A stretch of DNA of 11,432 nucleotides from Thermoanaerobacterales bacterium UBA4877 (GTDB taxonomy: Bacteria > Bacillota > Thermoanaerobacteria > Thermoanaerobacterales > UBA4877), in assembly GCA_002399345.1 (NCBI GenBank), contig DHDL01000004.1, forward strand, positions 18,141 to 29,572, written 5' to 3'. Made by a program: the position numbers and the translations under genes. Shown piece after piece: positions 1 to 7,225 of the stretch. Positions within the stretch are counted from its first letter, which is position 1; the number at the start of each line of letters is the position of its first letter. A model generated the notes under the pieces. It searched no databases. It was not told the DNA's origin and saw only the letters and a list, made by a program, of their open reading frames with translations.

Positions 1-2170
1 CAGAAATATATTCATATGCATCTTCACTGACTACCTTGCTTCCTTCACTGTTTACAACTATTATTTTCTTTTTGCCCGTCATATCGGAGGAAGGCGTCCT
101 AACCACAAAGGTGGATTTTATTATATCACCATCCACGGATATATTTATAGATACCGGCTGGGCCATGTTTTTGGCCGTCTCTTCGCCTATATATACCTTG
201 GCTCCCGGCCGGATATCCGTACCCTCTATGGTTATCTCATCCCCACCCTTTACAGAGCCTACGTGTGGAGTAACGGATTTTATTTGCGGGTCGGTCGGAT
301 CCGGCTTGTATGTGAACCCGTTTTTTATCACGGCTGATTCACTGGTCTCAAACAGCACCCTTCCAAAATCATACCTCTTGCCCATTTCCGGTGTCTTATT
401 TTGGACTCCTTTGAGGGTCCCTGCAACCGTATATGTGTTCACGGCTATATCTGCCTTCGTATCCACCCTGGGGTCCAAAGTAATTATCGGAGTTTTGGCA
501 CTTATTAACTGATCTTTGGAATGACTTGAATCATTTGCATTGCCTTGAAAACCTATGCTTTTTATTGCTGCTTCGTTGCCTATAGTAAGCCTTATAGTCT
601 TTTCTATATATGCCTTCTGTCCCTGGTACATGCCTTTGTAATGAACCACATACTCCTTGGCTGCATTATCAAAAAATCTGTCTTTTGAATCCGTATACCA
701 GTCTTCACCCTCCATAGGCAGCAAGCTGTTAACATTAATATTGCTGATATTCCTGCCTACGATGGTTATAGGTTTTTCTTCCGTCTCTCGTGCCTCCGTT
801 GGATTTATCTGTTCGGGATAAATCGTAAGTGCATTGGCTACGGATATGTATGTAAAACCCCCTGTCTTTCTGACCTCGCTTCCATCCACGGGATTCAATA
901 CATAAACGTCCTTGGCGCCCTCTGCATCGGAGGACGGCGTTAATGCCTTTATTATAGTTTTGCCCTCAGCATTAGGATCGGAGGATACAGATTTTACCTC
1001 TGCCTTGTTCTTTTTGTTATAGCCTCCTATGTATACCTGCATTCCCTGCACAAAACCGCTGCCGTATATCTTTATATCCGTTCCGCCATCGGTGGTTCCC
1101 GAATTAGGCTCAATACGGTCTATAGAAAGTCCCGCCGGTGTATAGACCACGGTAAACTGGTTTTTAAGCGTCACCTGTACGTCCCCACCGGTCATATTCC
1201 TCCTTATGGATATATCTTTATTGTTTCTGTCGCCCGCTTCCGGTACTGTAACCTGTATTGTATCGGGCAGTTTGCCGATGGTTATTTTTATATGATCCCC
1301 ATCGTTTGGTACCTCTTGATTTGCTATTATAACCTTTGAAATCTCATTTCTATCCTTGGGAAGATTTGTACCTGTGATGCTAAGCTTATCCCCCGGGTAT
1401 GCCCGCGACTTGTCTATATTTTGTATATGGGAAAGCTCATTGAATATAAAACCATTGTAAACGGCCAGGCCGTTGTTTCCGTTTCTAATGCTGACGTCAT
1501 GCGCCGTATGTCCGTCGTTTATTATCTGGTCCGGTACTTCGGCCACTATCCTCATGCTGCCCTTTGACAATATCTTAACCTCACCCTTGGCCGAAGAAAG
1601 ACCTCCCACACCGTCACTGCCACCTATCATAAGCTCCTTCAGGTCAAAATTTTCCCCCTCAATGACAAGCTGCCTTACCTCCTTGGTATCGGTAATATTG
1701 CCGCTGCCATCTTTTGTAAAGGTAGTCTCCACATTTTGATATACATCCTTAATTACAGGATCCTTTACAAAATTAAACTGAAGGGTATCACTGATAACAG
1801 AATTATCCGGAATGGTTTTAATCTTGTCTATAATCAAATTTGCAACACCGGTATATACTGGTGCTCCTGTATTACCACTGTCCGCAAAATCATCAGTCGG
1901 CGGAATATATACGATCAACTGTTTATTTGTATTCGTAACAATAGGATCCGCGGCATACAGTTTGCCGTTATAATAGAATTGAAGAATCACCTCGGTACTA
2001 TCATCAAATTTATAACCATCAGCGGCCGTCACTATTATCTGGCCGCCGTGACCGGATGATATCAAACCAGTATCCAAGTCCGTCACATGACCCGACGCCT
2101 GTACTTCACCTAAAGAAAAGCTGGAAAATACTAAAAACACAGCCAGGACAAGACTTACTATCTTCTTCAC
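1..2170 (-). CDS. Secreted IPT/TIG-repeat surface protein, C-terminus beyond window
   Basis: The frame is open from a GTG at 2170 to the left edge, about 723 codons, so the gene is cut by the window and not shown to be broken. Residues 2-25 form a typical signal peptide: two lysines, a hydrophobic core, then VQA before a likely cleavage at residue 26. Clear IPT/TIG (immunoglobulin-like) modules start near residues 347 and 629. Each has the PNSG or TPHVGS turn (355-358, 634-639), then a GG, an ITIxG-type strand and a closing TPSSD...VYVLNP or TPSSD...IIVVNS segment. Degenerate copies seem to lie near 240-330 and 447-530. I infer an extracellular beta-rich protein of adhesive, structural or carbohydrate-binding type. 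No enzyme domain or S-layer anchor is visible in the part present. An in-frame ATG lies eight codons upstream at 2194, but the strong AAGGGGGAA site sits between the two starts and favours GTG. Confidence 0.8.
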   Translation of the reverse strand, partial: MKKIVSLVLAVFLVFSSFSLGEVQASGHVTDLDTGLISSGHGGQIIVTAADGYKFDDSTEVILQFYYNGKLYAADPIVTNTNKQLIVYIPPTDDFADSGNTGAPVYTGVANLIIDKIKTIPDNSVISDTLQFNFVKDPVIKDVYQNVETTFTKDGSGNITDTKEVRQLVIEGENFDLKELMIGGSDGVGGLSSAKGEVKILSKGSMRIVAEVPDQIINDGHTAHDVSIRNGNNGLAVYNGFIFNELSHIQNIDKSRAYPGDKLSITGTNLPKDRNEISKVIIANQEVPNDGDHIKITIGKLPDTIQVTVPEAGDRNNKDISIRRNMTGGDVQVTLKNQFTVVYTPAGLSIDRIEPNSGTTDGGTDIKIYGSGFVQGMQVYIGGYNKKNKAEVKSVSSDPNAEGKTIIKALTPSSDAEGAKDVYVLNPVDGSEVRKTGGFTYISVANALTIYPEQINPTEARETEEKPITIVGRNISNINVNSLLPMEGEDWYTDSKDRFFDNAAKEYVVHYKGMYQGQKAYIEKTIRLTIGNEAAIKSIGFQGNANDSSHSKDQLISAKTPIITLDPRVDTKADIAVNTYTVAGTLKGVQNKTPEMGKRYDFGRVLFETSESAVIKNGFTYKPDPTDPQIKSVTPHVGSVKGGDEITIEGTDIRPGAKVYIGEETAKNMAQPVSINISVDGDIIKSTFVVRTPSSDMTGKKKIIVVNSEGSKVVSEDAYEYIS

Positions 2171-2176
2171 AGCAGG

Positions 2177-2185
2177 TTCCCCCTT
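2177..2185 (-). promoter_or_regulatory. Ribosome binding site of the IPT/TIG gene
   Basis: On the minus strand this reads AAGGGGGAA, six bases before the GTG at 2170. It lies downstream of the alternative ATG at 2194, so it supports the GTG as the start and gives a protein beginning with a canonical signal peptide. Confidence 0.7.
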
Positions 2186-2266
2186 AAATCTCATAGGTTT
2201 TAATACCACTTTATATATATTTCGGCACCAAATGACATAAAATAAGTGCATTAATTCTTGTGTTGT

Positions 2267-2295
2267 AAAAAAAAGCCGCACTATCAAGTGCGGCT
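2267..2295 (-). terminator. Rho-independent terminator of the universal stress gene
   Basis: A perfect 9-bp stem, AGCCGCACT (2274-2282) against AGTGCGGCT (2287-2295), encloses a four-base loop. On the minus strand it is followed by eight T residues (2274-2267). It lies 85 bases after the stop of the 2381-2785 gene and insulates that gene from the IPT/TIG gene downstream. Confidence 0.92.
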
Positions 2296-2380
2296 AATAC
2301 ATTGGGTTGGGGCATCAACTTACAAGTAATATGCTACAGCATTCGACATGATACCTCAATAGGTAAATAGTCTCATTTAT

Positions 2381-2785
2381 TTAATCTACAACATTTACAT
2401 GTATGTTGTTGTTCTCCACACACTTCCGCAAGGGATTTATAACCTGCTGATTATCAAATGCGGAGCGTAAGGATTTGCCCACTATAATCTCATTTACCTT
2501 ATTATCCGTCGCAAACTGCGCCAAGGTTTCATATACCTTTTTTCCTGAAAGGATGCTCACGCTGCCTCTAAGCTTTTGTGCATTGTTAAACAGTTCTATG
2601 AGTATCTCATGCTCTTCAAGATGTTTATGAAGATCGTCATCTTTATTAACGTATACAACGGAAAATTCTCCTTTTGTCTCCCGCGCTCTGTCATGCCCTG
2701 CTTTTATAAGCCTGTCGCAGCTCTTCTGAGGAGTGACACAGACCATTATTCTGTATCGGCATTGAGCATCAAAGTTGTCTAACAT
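2381..2785 (-). CDS. Stand-alone KdpD-type universal stress domain protein
   Basis: This 134-residue soluble protein is a single universal stress (UspA-fold) domain. The first strand and loop read RIMVCVTPQKSCDRLIKAG (residues 12-30). It is followed by VVYVNKDDD near 43-51, a helix ending in the AQKLRGSVSILSG strand (69-81) and a final NEIIVGKSLRS segment (98-108). This pattern resembles the Usp domain inside the potassium sensor kinase KdpD (known family feature). The classic ATP-binding G-2x-G-9x-G(S/T) loop of UspA is not present, so nucleotide binding is doubtful. No kinase or membrane region is attached. The start is ATG with GGAGGGG seven to eight bases upstream. The gene appears monocistronic: 234 bases separate it from amrS and a strong terminator follows. 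A TATAAT-like -10 occurs on the minus strand at 2851-2856, but I see no convincing -35. A role in stress or potassium signalling is only an inference. Confidence 0.75.
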   Translation of the reverse strand: MLDNFDAQCRYRIMVCVTPQKSCDRLIKAGHDRARETKGEFSVVYVNKDDDLHKHLEEHEILIELFNNAQKLRGSVSILSGKKVYETLAQFATDNKVNEIIVGKSLRSAFDNQQVINPLRKCVENNNIHVNVVD

Positions 2786-3019
2786 ATTTAGCTCCCCTCC
2801 ATCTATTACTGGCTGTTAACTGTACACCATTTAGTAACTTAAATTTTATTATTATAAATAAATCCTGTAGGCTAAATATGACAGATTACTCGCCTTGCCT
2901 AAGTATATTTTCAAATTTTCCTTATATCTGTGATTTTCTCTATCATGTCATTATCTCCCGGTGTCATACAATAAAGTATATCATCATATATAATTATAAC
3001 ATTTAACTTTTACTCAGTC

Positions 3020-3997
3020 TTACATTATCATATTTATCTTGTGCCCGCAATTTGTACATTGCCCATCTTTTATACCTACAATTTTTTTCTTGTACCCTCT
3101 CTCAACAAGCAAACTATGGCACTCGGGACAGTAGGTACCATCATCGGTTCCGTATACATTGCCTATATAAACATAATCTAAATATTGTTTTGCCGTATCC
3201 CTTGCCGTGAGCATCGTCTCAACAGGTGTTTCCGGCCTGGTCATTTTATACTGCGGATAATACCTGGATAAATGGAGTGGTATGTCCCTGTCCACCGATG
3301 AAAGCCATTTTGCCATATCATTTATCTGCGACTCGCTGTCATTAAGTCCCGGTATGATCAGGTATGTCACTTCAATATGCGTCCTGCCATACGATCTTGC
3401 AATTGTTTTCCTGACACTACCTATATTACCGCCACAAATTTTCTTATAAAACTCATTATCGCCTTTAATGTCCACATTCATGGCTGATATATAAGGCAGT
3501 AGCTCTATTAAAGGCTGCTCCTCAATAAAACCGTTTGTTACAAGTACATTGGCAAGCCCATTCTCCTTGGCCTTTTTTGCCGTATCAAGTACAAACTCAT
3601 ACCATACCAGAGGCTCATTATAAGTATAGGCAATACCTATGTTCCCTCGGCACTCCTTTGCCGCCTCGATCACCTTGTCGACAGTTAACTCCTCAATATC
3701 CGGCTTCTCCTGTGACAATTCCCAATTCTGGCAAAATTTGCACTTTAAGTTACAGCCGTAGGAGGAAACGGATAGAATGTATGAACCGGGGTAAAAATGA
3801 AATAACGGTTTTTTCTCTATAGAGTCTAAAGCCAAGGCCGAGACCCGGCCATAATTTTCCGTATATAGGATACCATCCATGTTTTTACGCACTCCGCACG
3901 CACCCACCTTATCCTGCATAATATGACAATGGGCAGGGCAAAGAAGACAATTAACATCCCCATTGCCCGCCTTCTCATAGTATAAGGCTTCATGCAT
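3020..3997 (-). CDS. amrS: AmmeMemoRadiSam system radical SAM enzyme
   Basis: This 325-residue protein has the radical SAM cluster motif CNLKCKFC (Cys82, Cys86, Cys89), whose cysteines ligate a [4Fe-4S] cluster that reductively cleaves S-adenosylmethionine. The N-terminus carries another cysteine-rich segment (CLLCPAHC, Cys17, 20, 24 and Cys34). The C-terminus has two CxxC pairs (290/293 and 314/317) resembling a zinc ribbon. The overall form is that of pyruvate formate-lyase-activating-enzyme relatives assigned to the AmmeMemoRadiSam (AmrS) family. AYTYNEP (123-129) and the ILVTNG-like VLVTNG (151-156) are typical of this group. To my knowledge no reaction has been securely assigned to this branch. 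It is the last gene of the cwlD-amrB-amrA-amrS set, and its ATG overlaps the end of amrA by 8 bp, implying translational coupling. I see no clear terminator after it. Confidence 0.92.
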   Translation of the reverse strand: MHEALYYEKAGNGDVNCLLCPAHCHIMQDKVGACGVRKNMDGILYTENYGRVSALALDSIEKKPLFHFYPGSYILSVSSYGCNLKCKFCQNWELSQEKPDIEELTVDKVIEAAKECRGNIGIAYTYNEPLVWYEFVLDTAKKAKENGLANVLVTNGFIEEQPLIELLPYISAMNVDIKGDNEFYKKICGGNIGSVRKTIARSYGRTHIEVTYLIIPGLNDSESQINDMAKWLSSVDRDIPLHLSRYYPQYKMTRPETPVETMLTARDTAKQYLDYVYIGNVYGTDDGTYCPECHSLLVERGYKKKIVGIKDGQCTNCGHKINMIM

Positions 3998-4499
3998 GTC
4001 TTACAACCTCAAAACGGGAAATTTCATAATCCTCATCCGGTCTTATACCAGCTTTGCGCAACGCTATGGACAGCTGTTCATCCACAGAATCCACACCATC
4101 CAGGTCGGGAAGCAAAACACCATTGTGGTATCCTTTATTAACTATTACTCCAAATCGTTTAGGGTTTAATTCGGTTTTTTCATTTACCGGTTCAGACTCT
4201 CCAAGCACGTCGACAGAGTATGATAAAGCATTTAATTCTCCCTCTGCCACCGGATAAAATCTGGGATCCTCCGTACCTGCACTTACGGCATTGTAAATAA
4301 TCTCCTGTGCTATATTTTCCCTAACAGGAGCTATGGTTCCTATACAGCCTCTCAATTCCCCATCCTTATCCAAGGACACAAATACGCCGGCAGCTCTTTT
4401 ATACATCTCATCAGGTAAACCTTCGGGTACAGGCATTATGCTGTGCCTTGTAATATAATACTCCAAGCTTTCCTTTGCCAGACGAACATATATATCCAT
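3990..4499 (-). CDS. amrA: AmmeMemoRadiSam system protein A (AMMECR1 domain)
   Basis: This 169-residue protein consists of a single AMMECR1 domain, found in bacteria, archaea and eukaryotes including the human AMMECR1 protein. The signature LRGCIG is intact at residues 49-54, followed by TIAP, and the conserved [11 protein letters not shown] segment covers 71-81. [12 protein letters not shown] (121-132), near the C-terminal third, is also characteristic. No catalytic activity is established for the family to my knowledge. The invariant cysteine in LRGCIG suggests a ligand or modification site (inference). It starts 2 bp after the amrB stop, with a GGCGGGG ribosome site inside the end of amrB, and its TGA overlaps the start of amrS. 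The three proteins probably act together, perhaps as a complex. Confidence 0.92.
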   Translation of the reverse strand: MDIYVRLAKESLEYYITRHSIMPVPEGLPDEMYKRAAGVFVSLDKDGELRGCIGTIAPVRENIAQEIIYNAVSAGTEDPRFYPVAEGELNALSYSVDVLGESEPVNEKTELNPKRFGVIVNKGYHNGVLLPDLDGVDSVDEQLSIALRKAGIRPDEDYEISRFEVVRHA

Positions 4500-4501
4500 T
4501 T

Positions 4502-5362
4502 CTATTTCCCCGCCTTTTTTAATATTTCCTGCGCATAAGGCTTTACCAAAAACTCAGCCACTCCGTAACCAACTCCGAACGGACCTTCATGAGAAAGTAT
4601 GCGCGGTACGATATCCAGCTTATCCAGTATCCCCAACATGATAAGTATAGACCTGAAACCACACTCTGCAGCCTCATTAATAAAGGCCTTATCCATTTCC
4701 AGTATGGATTTTACATCCATTTTTCCCAAAAGTTCAAGTATTTCTTGATCGAAAACGACTCCCTTGGGGGTATATCCATTGGGAGAATCACTAGTAAGCT
4801 TATGTGACAGGTCACCGCTGGCTATCACAACTACATCCTCATTTAATGATTCTACCACACTCTTAATGATCATACCGAAATGATACAGTTCATCAAATGG
4901 CAGAAATCCATAGGATATATGCACCAATTTGAATTTGTCATAATGGCCGGTGACAAACCTGAGCGGTACTAGAGCACCTTGATCAAGTGCCAGTTTAAAG
5001 TCACATAAATGTGCCAGATGTTTATCCGCTTTAAGGCATTCTATACTTTCAGCATTGGTCTTACTAATAATATTTTCGGCAATCTCGGTATTAATATTAA
5101 ATTTTAATTTTACATCAGATGCCCCATAGTAGCCTAAATCTCCTTCTATTTCCGGCATACCGTACACACATACCGCATCTCTGAACACATATCCGTGGGG
5201 TGATATGATAATAACAGTAGTCGGCTTTAGCCTTTCGATTGTCATTGAAACATCATTCATTGAGTCAATCGTCTTTTGTATCTTTTTCTCCTCGCCCTTG
5301 CCTACCTCCGGTATGATTATCGGAGGATGAGGCATAAGAAATGAAGCCAGGACTCTTCCCAT
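4502..5362 (-). CDS. amrB: AmmeMemoRadiSam system protein B (Memo-like)
   Basis: This 286-residue protein belongs to the Memo / class III extradiol dioxygenase (LigB-like) superfamily. Visible landmarks are [11 protein letters not shown] near the N-terminus (His12), ISPHGYVF (His56), ASGDLSHK (Asp184, His187) and [15 protein letters not shown] near the C-terminus (His258). In related dioxygenases equivalent histidines bind a non-haem iron; human MEMO1 is a structural relative. Whether this one is an oxygenase in a presumably anaerobic organism is doubtful, and metal binding without dioxygenase activity is plausible (inference). The ATG at 5362 is preceded by AAGGGAGG, which overlaps the cwlD stop codon, so the genes are 14 bp apart and very likely co-transcribed. 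An ATG at 5366 is in another frame. Confidence 0.9.
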   Translation of the reverse strand: MGRVLASFLMPHPPIIIPEVGKGEEKKIQKTIDSMNDVSMTIERLKPTTVIIISPHGYVFRDAVCVYGMPEIEGDLGYYGASDVKLKFNINTEIAENIISKTNAESIECLKADKHLAHLCDFKLALDQGALVPLRFVTGHYDKFKLVHISYGFLPFDELYHFGMIIKSVVESLNEDVVVIASGDLSHKLTSDSPNGYTPKGVVFDQEILELLGKMDVKSILEMDKAFINEAAECGFRSILIMLGILDKLDIVPRILSHEGPFGVGYGVAEFLVKPYAQEILKKAGK

Positions 5363-5376
5363 ACATTAGACCTCCC

Positions 5377-6042
5377 TTATATTTTATCAAAATATTTATT
5401 AATACCTAGGTATATTGCCCACGCTACTTTCTCCTGATACTCGTCATCCTGCAGCAGCTTATACTCCTCCGGGTTAGACATAAAACCGCACTCAACTATG
5501 GTCGCCGGAACTTTAGTATTTTTAAGTACATAATAACTGTCTGATATGGCCGCCTGTCTCTTATTACCCCCGTCTAAAATTTTGATTAACTGTTCCTGTA
5601 TTGCCTCTGCTAATATTTTACCACTTTTCGACCCTGAATAGTAAAAGGTTTGCGCACCAAAGTATCTAGACTTCGGAAAACTGTTTAAATGTATGCTGAC
5701 AAAAATGTCGGCATTGTTTTTTTCGACAATGTCCATTCGCTTCTCCATATCCAAACTTTTAGTTTTTCCAAGAGCATTTTTATCATTCCTCGTTAAAATT
5801 GCTCGTCCTCCCTGCCCTTCAATGAGTCGCTTTAATTTCATAGCAATCTTCAGGTTTATAATAGACTCTCCCATGTCGTTTACTGTCTTTCCGGGGTCCC
5901 AACCGCCATGTCCGGGATCTATTACTATTACCTTAGAAGATGCTGGAAGGCTTAATGTAGCTATCGTCTGTGTTTTTATATAAAAAACCGAAAGTATAAT
6001 AATAAAAACCAAAAGGTAGATGTGATACTTGTAATGTGACAA
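5377..6042 (-). CDS. cwlD: N-acetylmuramoyl-L-alanine amidase CwlD, germination-type
   Basis: This is a zinc-dependent amidase of the Amidase_3 family. CwlD removes peptide side chains from muramic acid during spore cortex synthesis, the first step to muramic-delta-lactam, which germination lytic enzymes recognise (family knowledge). From the TTG start it has 221 residues, close to the roughly 237 of Bacillus CwlD. A membrane anchor spans residues 9-22, followed by VIVIDPGHGG (His45), GESIINL (Glu59), SIHLNS (His118) and VECGFMSNPEE (Glu184). These match the zinc ligands and catalytic glutamate. SLPASSK before the domain and GAQTFYY inside it are CwlD-like details. The frame extends to an ATG at 6099, but AAAGGGGGAT at 6049-6058 lies ideally before the TTG at 6042 and a membrane segment follows at once, so TTG is preferred. 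It is the first gene of the amr operon, divergent from the LysM gene. Confidence 0.88.
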   Translation of the reverse strand: MSHYKYHIYLLVFIIILSVFYIKTQTIATLSLPASSKVIVIDPGHGGWDPGKTVNDMGESIINLKIAMKLKRLIEGQGGRAILTRNDKNALGKTKSLDMEKRMDIVEKNNADIFVSIHLNSFPKSRYFGAQTFYYSGSKSGKILAEAIQEQLIKILDGGNKRQAAISDSYYVLKNTKVPATIVECGFMSNPEEYKLLQDDEYQEKVAWAIYLGINKYFDKI

Positions 6043-6048
6043 TATATG

Positions 6049-6058
6049 ATCCCCCTTT
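6049..6058 (-). promoter_or_regulatory. Ribosome binding site deciding the cwlD TTG start
   Basis: On the minus strand this reads ATAAAGGGGGAT's core AAAGGGGGAT, six bases before the TTG at 6042. The in-frame ATG at 6099 has no comparable site, so the upstream extension is unlikely to be translated. Confidence 0.65.
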
Positions 6059-6095
6059 ATTTTATACCTCTCAATAATTTTATGCTTAATTGTTA

Positions 6096-6122
6096 ACAAA
6101 ATTGATATTGATACATAACATA
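6096..6122 (+). promoter_or_regulatory. Possible sporulation (SigK-like) promoter of the LysM gene
   Basis: AC at 6096-6097, a 16-base spacer and CATAACATA at 6114-6122 match the SigK pattern AC-N16/17-CATANNNTA. The 5' leader would be very short, since the ribosome site begins at about 6134. The motif is loose and could occur by chance in AT-rich DNA. No good SigA promoter was found in this gap in either direction. Confidence 0.25.
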
Positions 6123-6149
6123 TACTAGCAAAAAAAGGAGGGGATCATA

Positions 6150-7025
6150 TTGATCGCCAAAAATATAAACTATATAGCAAAGCAGGGCGATACTTTGTTT
6201 TCAATTGCAAAAATGTTTAATACATCCATAAACAATATAATTAATGAAAACAAACTTATCAACCCTTCGCTAACATATCCCGGTATGACGATTACAGTGC
6301 CTTTGAAGGGTATTACGTATACGGTAGCGCCCGGTGAAAACGTATATGGCATAGCAAACAAGTTTGGGGTGCCCTATGAAGCCATTGTCTATGCAAATGA
6401 CCTTGTATACCCGTACAGTATTTATCCCAATGTGTCTATTTATATTCCCGGGGTAAACGATAATAAAAATTCAGACACGCTAAACTATCAGGATCCATCC
6501 ATGCCCTGTTGGAGTTATCCTTGTCCGCCGCCACCTACGTGTCCTCCCATGCCACCCACTTGCCCACCGCAACCCGAGCCCGGACCGTGTCCTCCTATGC
6601 CGCCCACTTGCCCACCGCAACCTGAACCCTGCCCGTGTCCTCCTATGCCGCCCACATGTCCTCCGCAACCTGAACCCTGCCCACCAAATAAGGAGCCCAT
6701 GGATCACTTCATATATACGGTAAAATCCGGCGATACTCTTTATAAACTCTCAATGCTATTCTGCACCACTATAGAAGCCATAGCTTGTGCCAATCATATT
6801 GCAGATCCAAATAAGATATATGCAGGGCAAAAGCTGAGAATACCCGTATCATGCGGTGGACTTATACACTACACCGTTAAGTCAGGGGACAGTCTGTATA
6901 AAATAGCCAAGAGGTTTAATACTACGGTTGATTCCATTGCAAATGCCAACGCCATCACCGACCCGTCGTCAATTTTCCCGGGGCAAAAACTAATTATAAT
7001 CGCCGATTGTAAACCCGATCCTTAA
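6150..7025 (+). CDS. Four-LysM protein with proline/cysteine repeat linker, likely spore coat
   Basis: The protein has 291 residues. Two LysM modules lie at the N-terminus (about 7-51 and 56-100) and two at the C-terminus (about 188-232 and 240-284), each with the (S/P)GD/E-(T/S/N)-(L/V) turn and a closing PGxxI/L or AGQKL strand. LysM modules bind N-acetylglucosamine in peptidoglycan or chitin. Between the pairs lies a low-complexity linker (119-180) rich in Pro and Cys, containing three 16-residue repeats. Further cysteines occur at 205, 213, 235 and 287. There is no signal peptide, membrane segment or catalytic domain. Together with divergence from cwlD this suggests a mother-cell protein that settles on the forespore envelope, like SafA-type morphogenetic proteins, with cysteines available for crosslinking (inference). 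The start is TTG at 6150, six bases after AAAGGAGGGG; there is no nearby ATG. Confidence 0.82.
   Translation: MIAKNINYIAKQGDTLFSIAKMFNTSINNIINENKLINPSLTYPGMTITVPLKGITYTVAPGENVYGIANKFGVPYEAIVYANDLVYPYSIYPNVSIYIPGVNDNKNSDTLNYQDPSMPCWSYPCPPPPTCPPMPPTCPPQPEPGPCPPMPPTCPPQPEPCPCPPMPPTCPPQPEPCPPNKEPMDHFIYTVKSGDTLYKLSMLFCTTIEAIACANHIADPNKIYAGQKLRIPVSCGGLIHYTVKSGDSLYKIAKRFNTTVDSIANANAITDPSSIFPGQKLIIIADCKPDP
6540..6683 (+). repeat. Three tandem 48-bp repeats coding a Cys/Pro linker
   Basis: Three direct copies, 6540-6587, 6588-6635 and 6636-6683, each encode CPPMPPTCPPQPEPxP, where x is Gly in the first copy and Cys in the others. Copies differ by only a few mostly synonymous bases. The stretch is much richer in C than the flanking DNA and could expand or contract by slippage. 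A partial, degenerate copy (CPPPPT) precedes the first unit. Confidence 0.93.
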
Positions 7026-7057
7026 TTTAAAACAGTGAATATAATTTATTTATTAAA

Positions 7058-7097
7058 ATGCTGGCGACGGGTCATTATAATAACCTATCGCCGGCAT
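7058..7097 (+). terminator. Hairpin after the LysM gene
   Basis: ATGCTGGCGA (7058-7067) pairs with TCGCCGGCAT (7088-7097), ten pairs with one G-T wobble, around a 20-base loop. It lies 33 bases after the stop codon. The plus-strand sequence after it (GTATATCTTG) is not a good T tract, so termination may be weak. On the minus strand it is followed by TTTTAATAAAT. Confidence 0.5.
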
Positions 7098-7104
7098 GTA
7101 TATC

Positions 7105-7133
7105 TTGAATTGCCTCTCTTAAGCATATATACT
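7105..7133 (+). promoter_or_regulatory. SigA-type promoter of the M20 amidohydrolase gene
   Basis: TTGAAT (7105-7110) and TATACT (7128-7133) are separated by exactly 17 bases, matching vegetative consensus at four and five of six positions. It starts eight bases after the LysM hairpin, and the predicted leader is about 85 bases. No riboswitch fold was recognised in that leader. Confidence 0.55.
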
Positions 7134-7225
7134 AAAGTAGATGCAAGTTAATCGAAAATCATGTACACCTAAGGGATATTAATAAGATGATTAATTTTTA
7201 AAATTCTACGGAAAGAGGACAAACC

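Larger units (their letters stand above)
6044..6150. repeat. Inverted repeat flanking the divergent promoter region
   Basis: ATATGATCCCC at 6044-6054 and its exact reverse complement GGGGATCATAT at 6140-6150 form an 11-bp inverted repeat with an 85-base spacer. Allowing a 2-base gap, it extends through the TTG start codons of both divergent genes. Each arm contains the Shine-Dalgarno sequence of its gene, so part of the match is expected, but ATCATAT is not. A 10-bp perfect palindrome, TTGTTAACAA (6090-6099), lies about midway between the arms. Confidence 0.6.

Noticed and set aside
36..2059. Plus-strand open frames of 88 to 158 codons opposite the IPT/TIG gene
   Set aside because: They lie entirely opposite a continuous 723-codon minus-strand frame with a signal peptide and recognisable domains, and their translations look like antisense shadow.
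2911..2967. 18-codon minus-strand frame between amrS and the universal stress gene
   Set aside because: It has no ribosome binding site and nothing recognisable in its sequence, and short frames like this are expected by chance.
6480..6707. Minus-strand frames coding Gly/Arg-rich repeats
   Set aside because: They are the reverse of the Pro/Cys repeat linker, have no ribosome site, and owe their openness to the GC-rich repeat.
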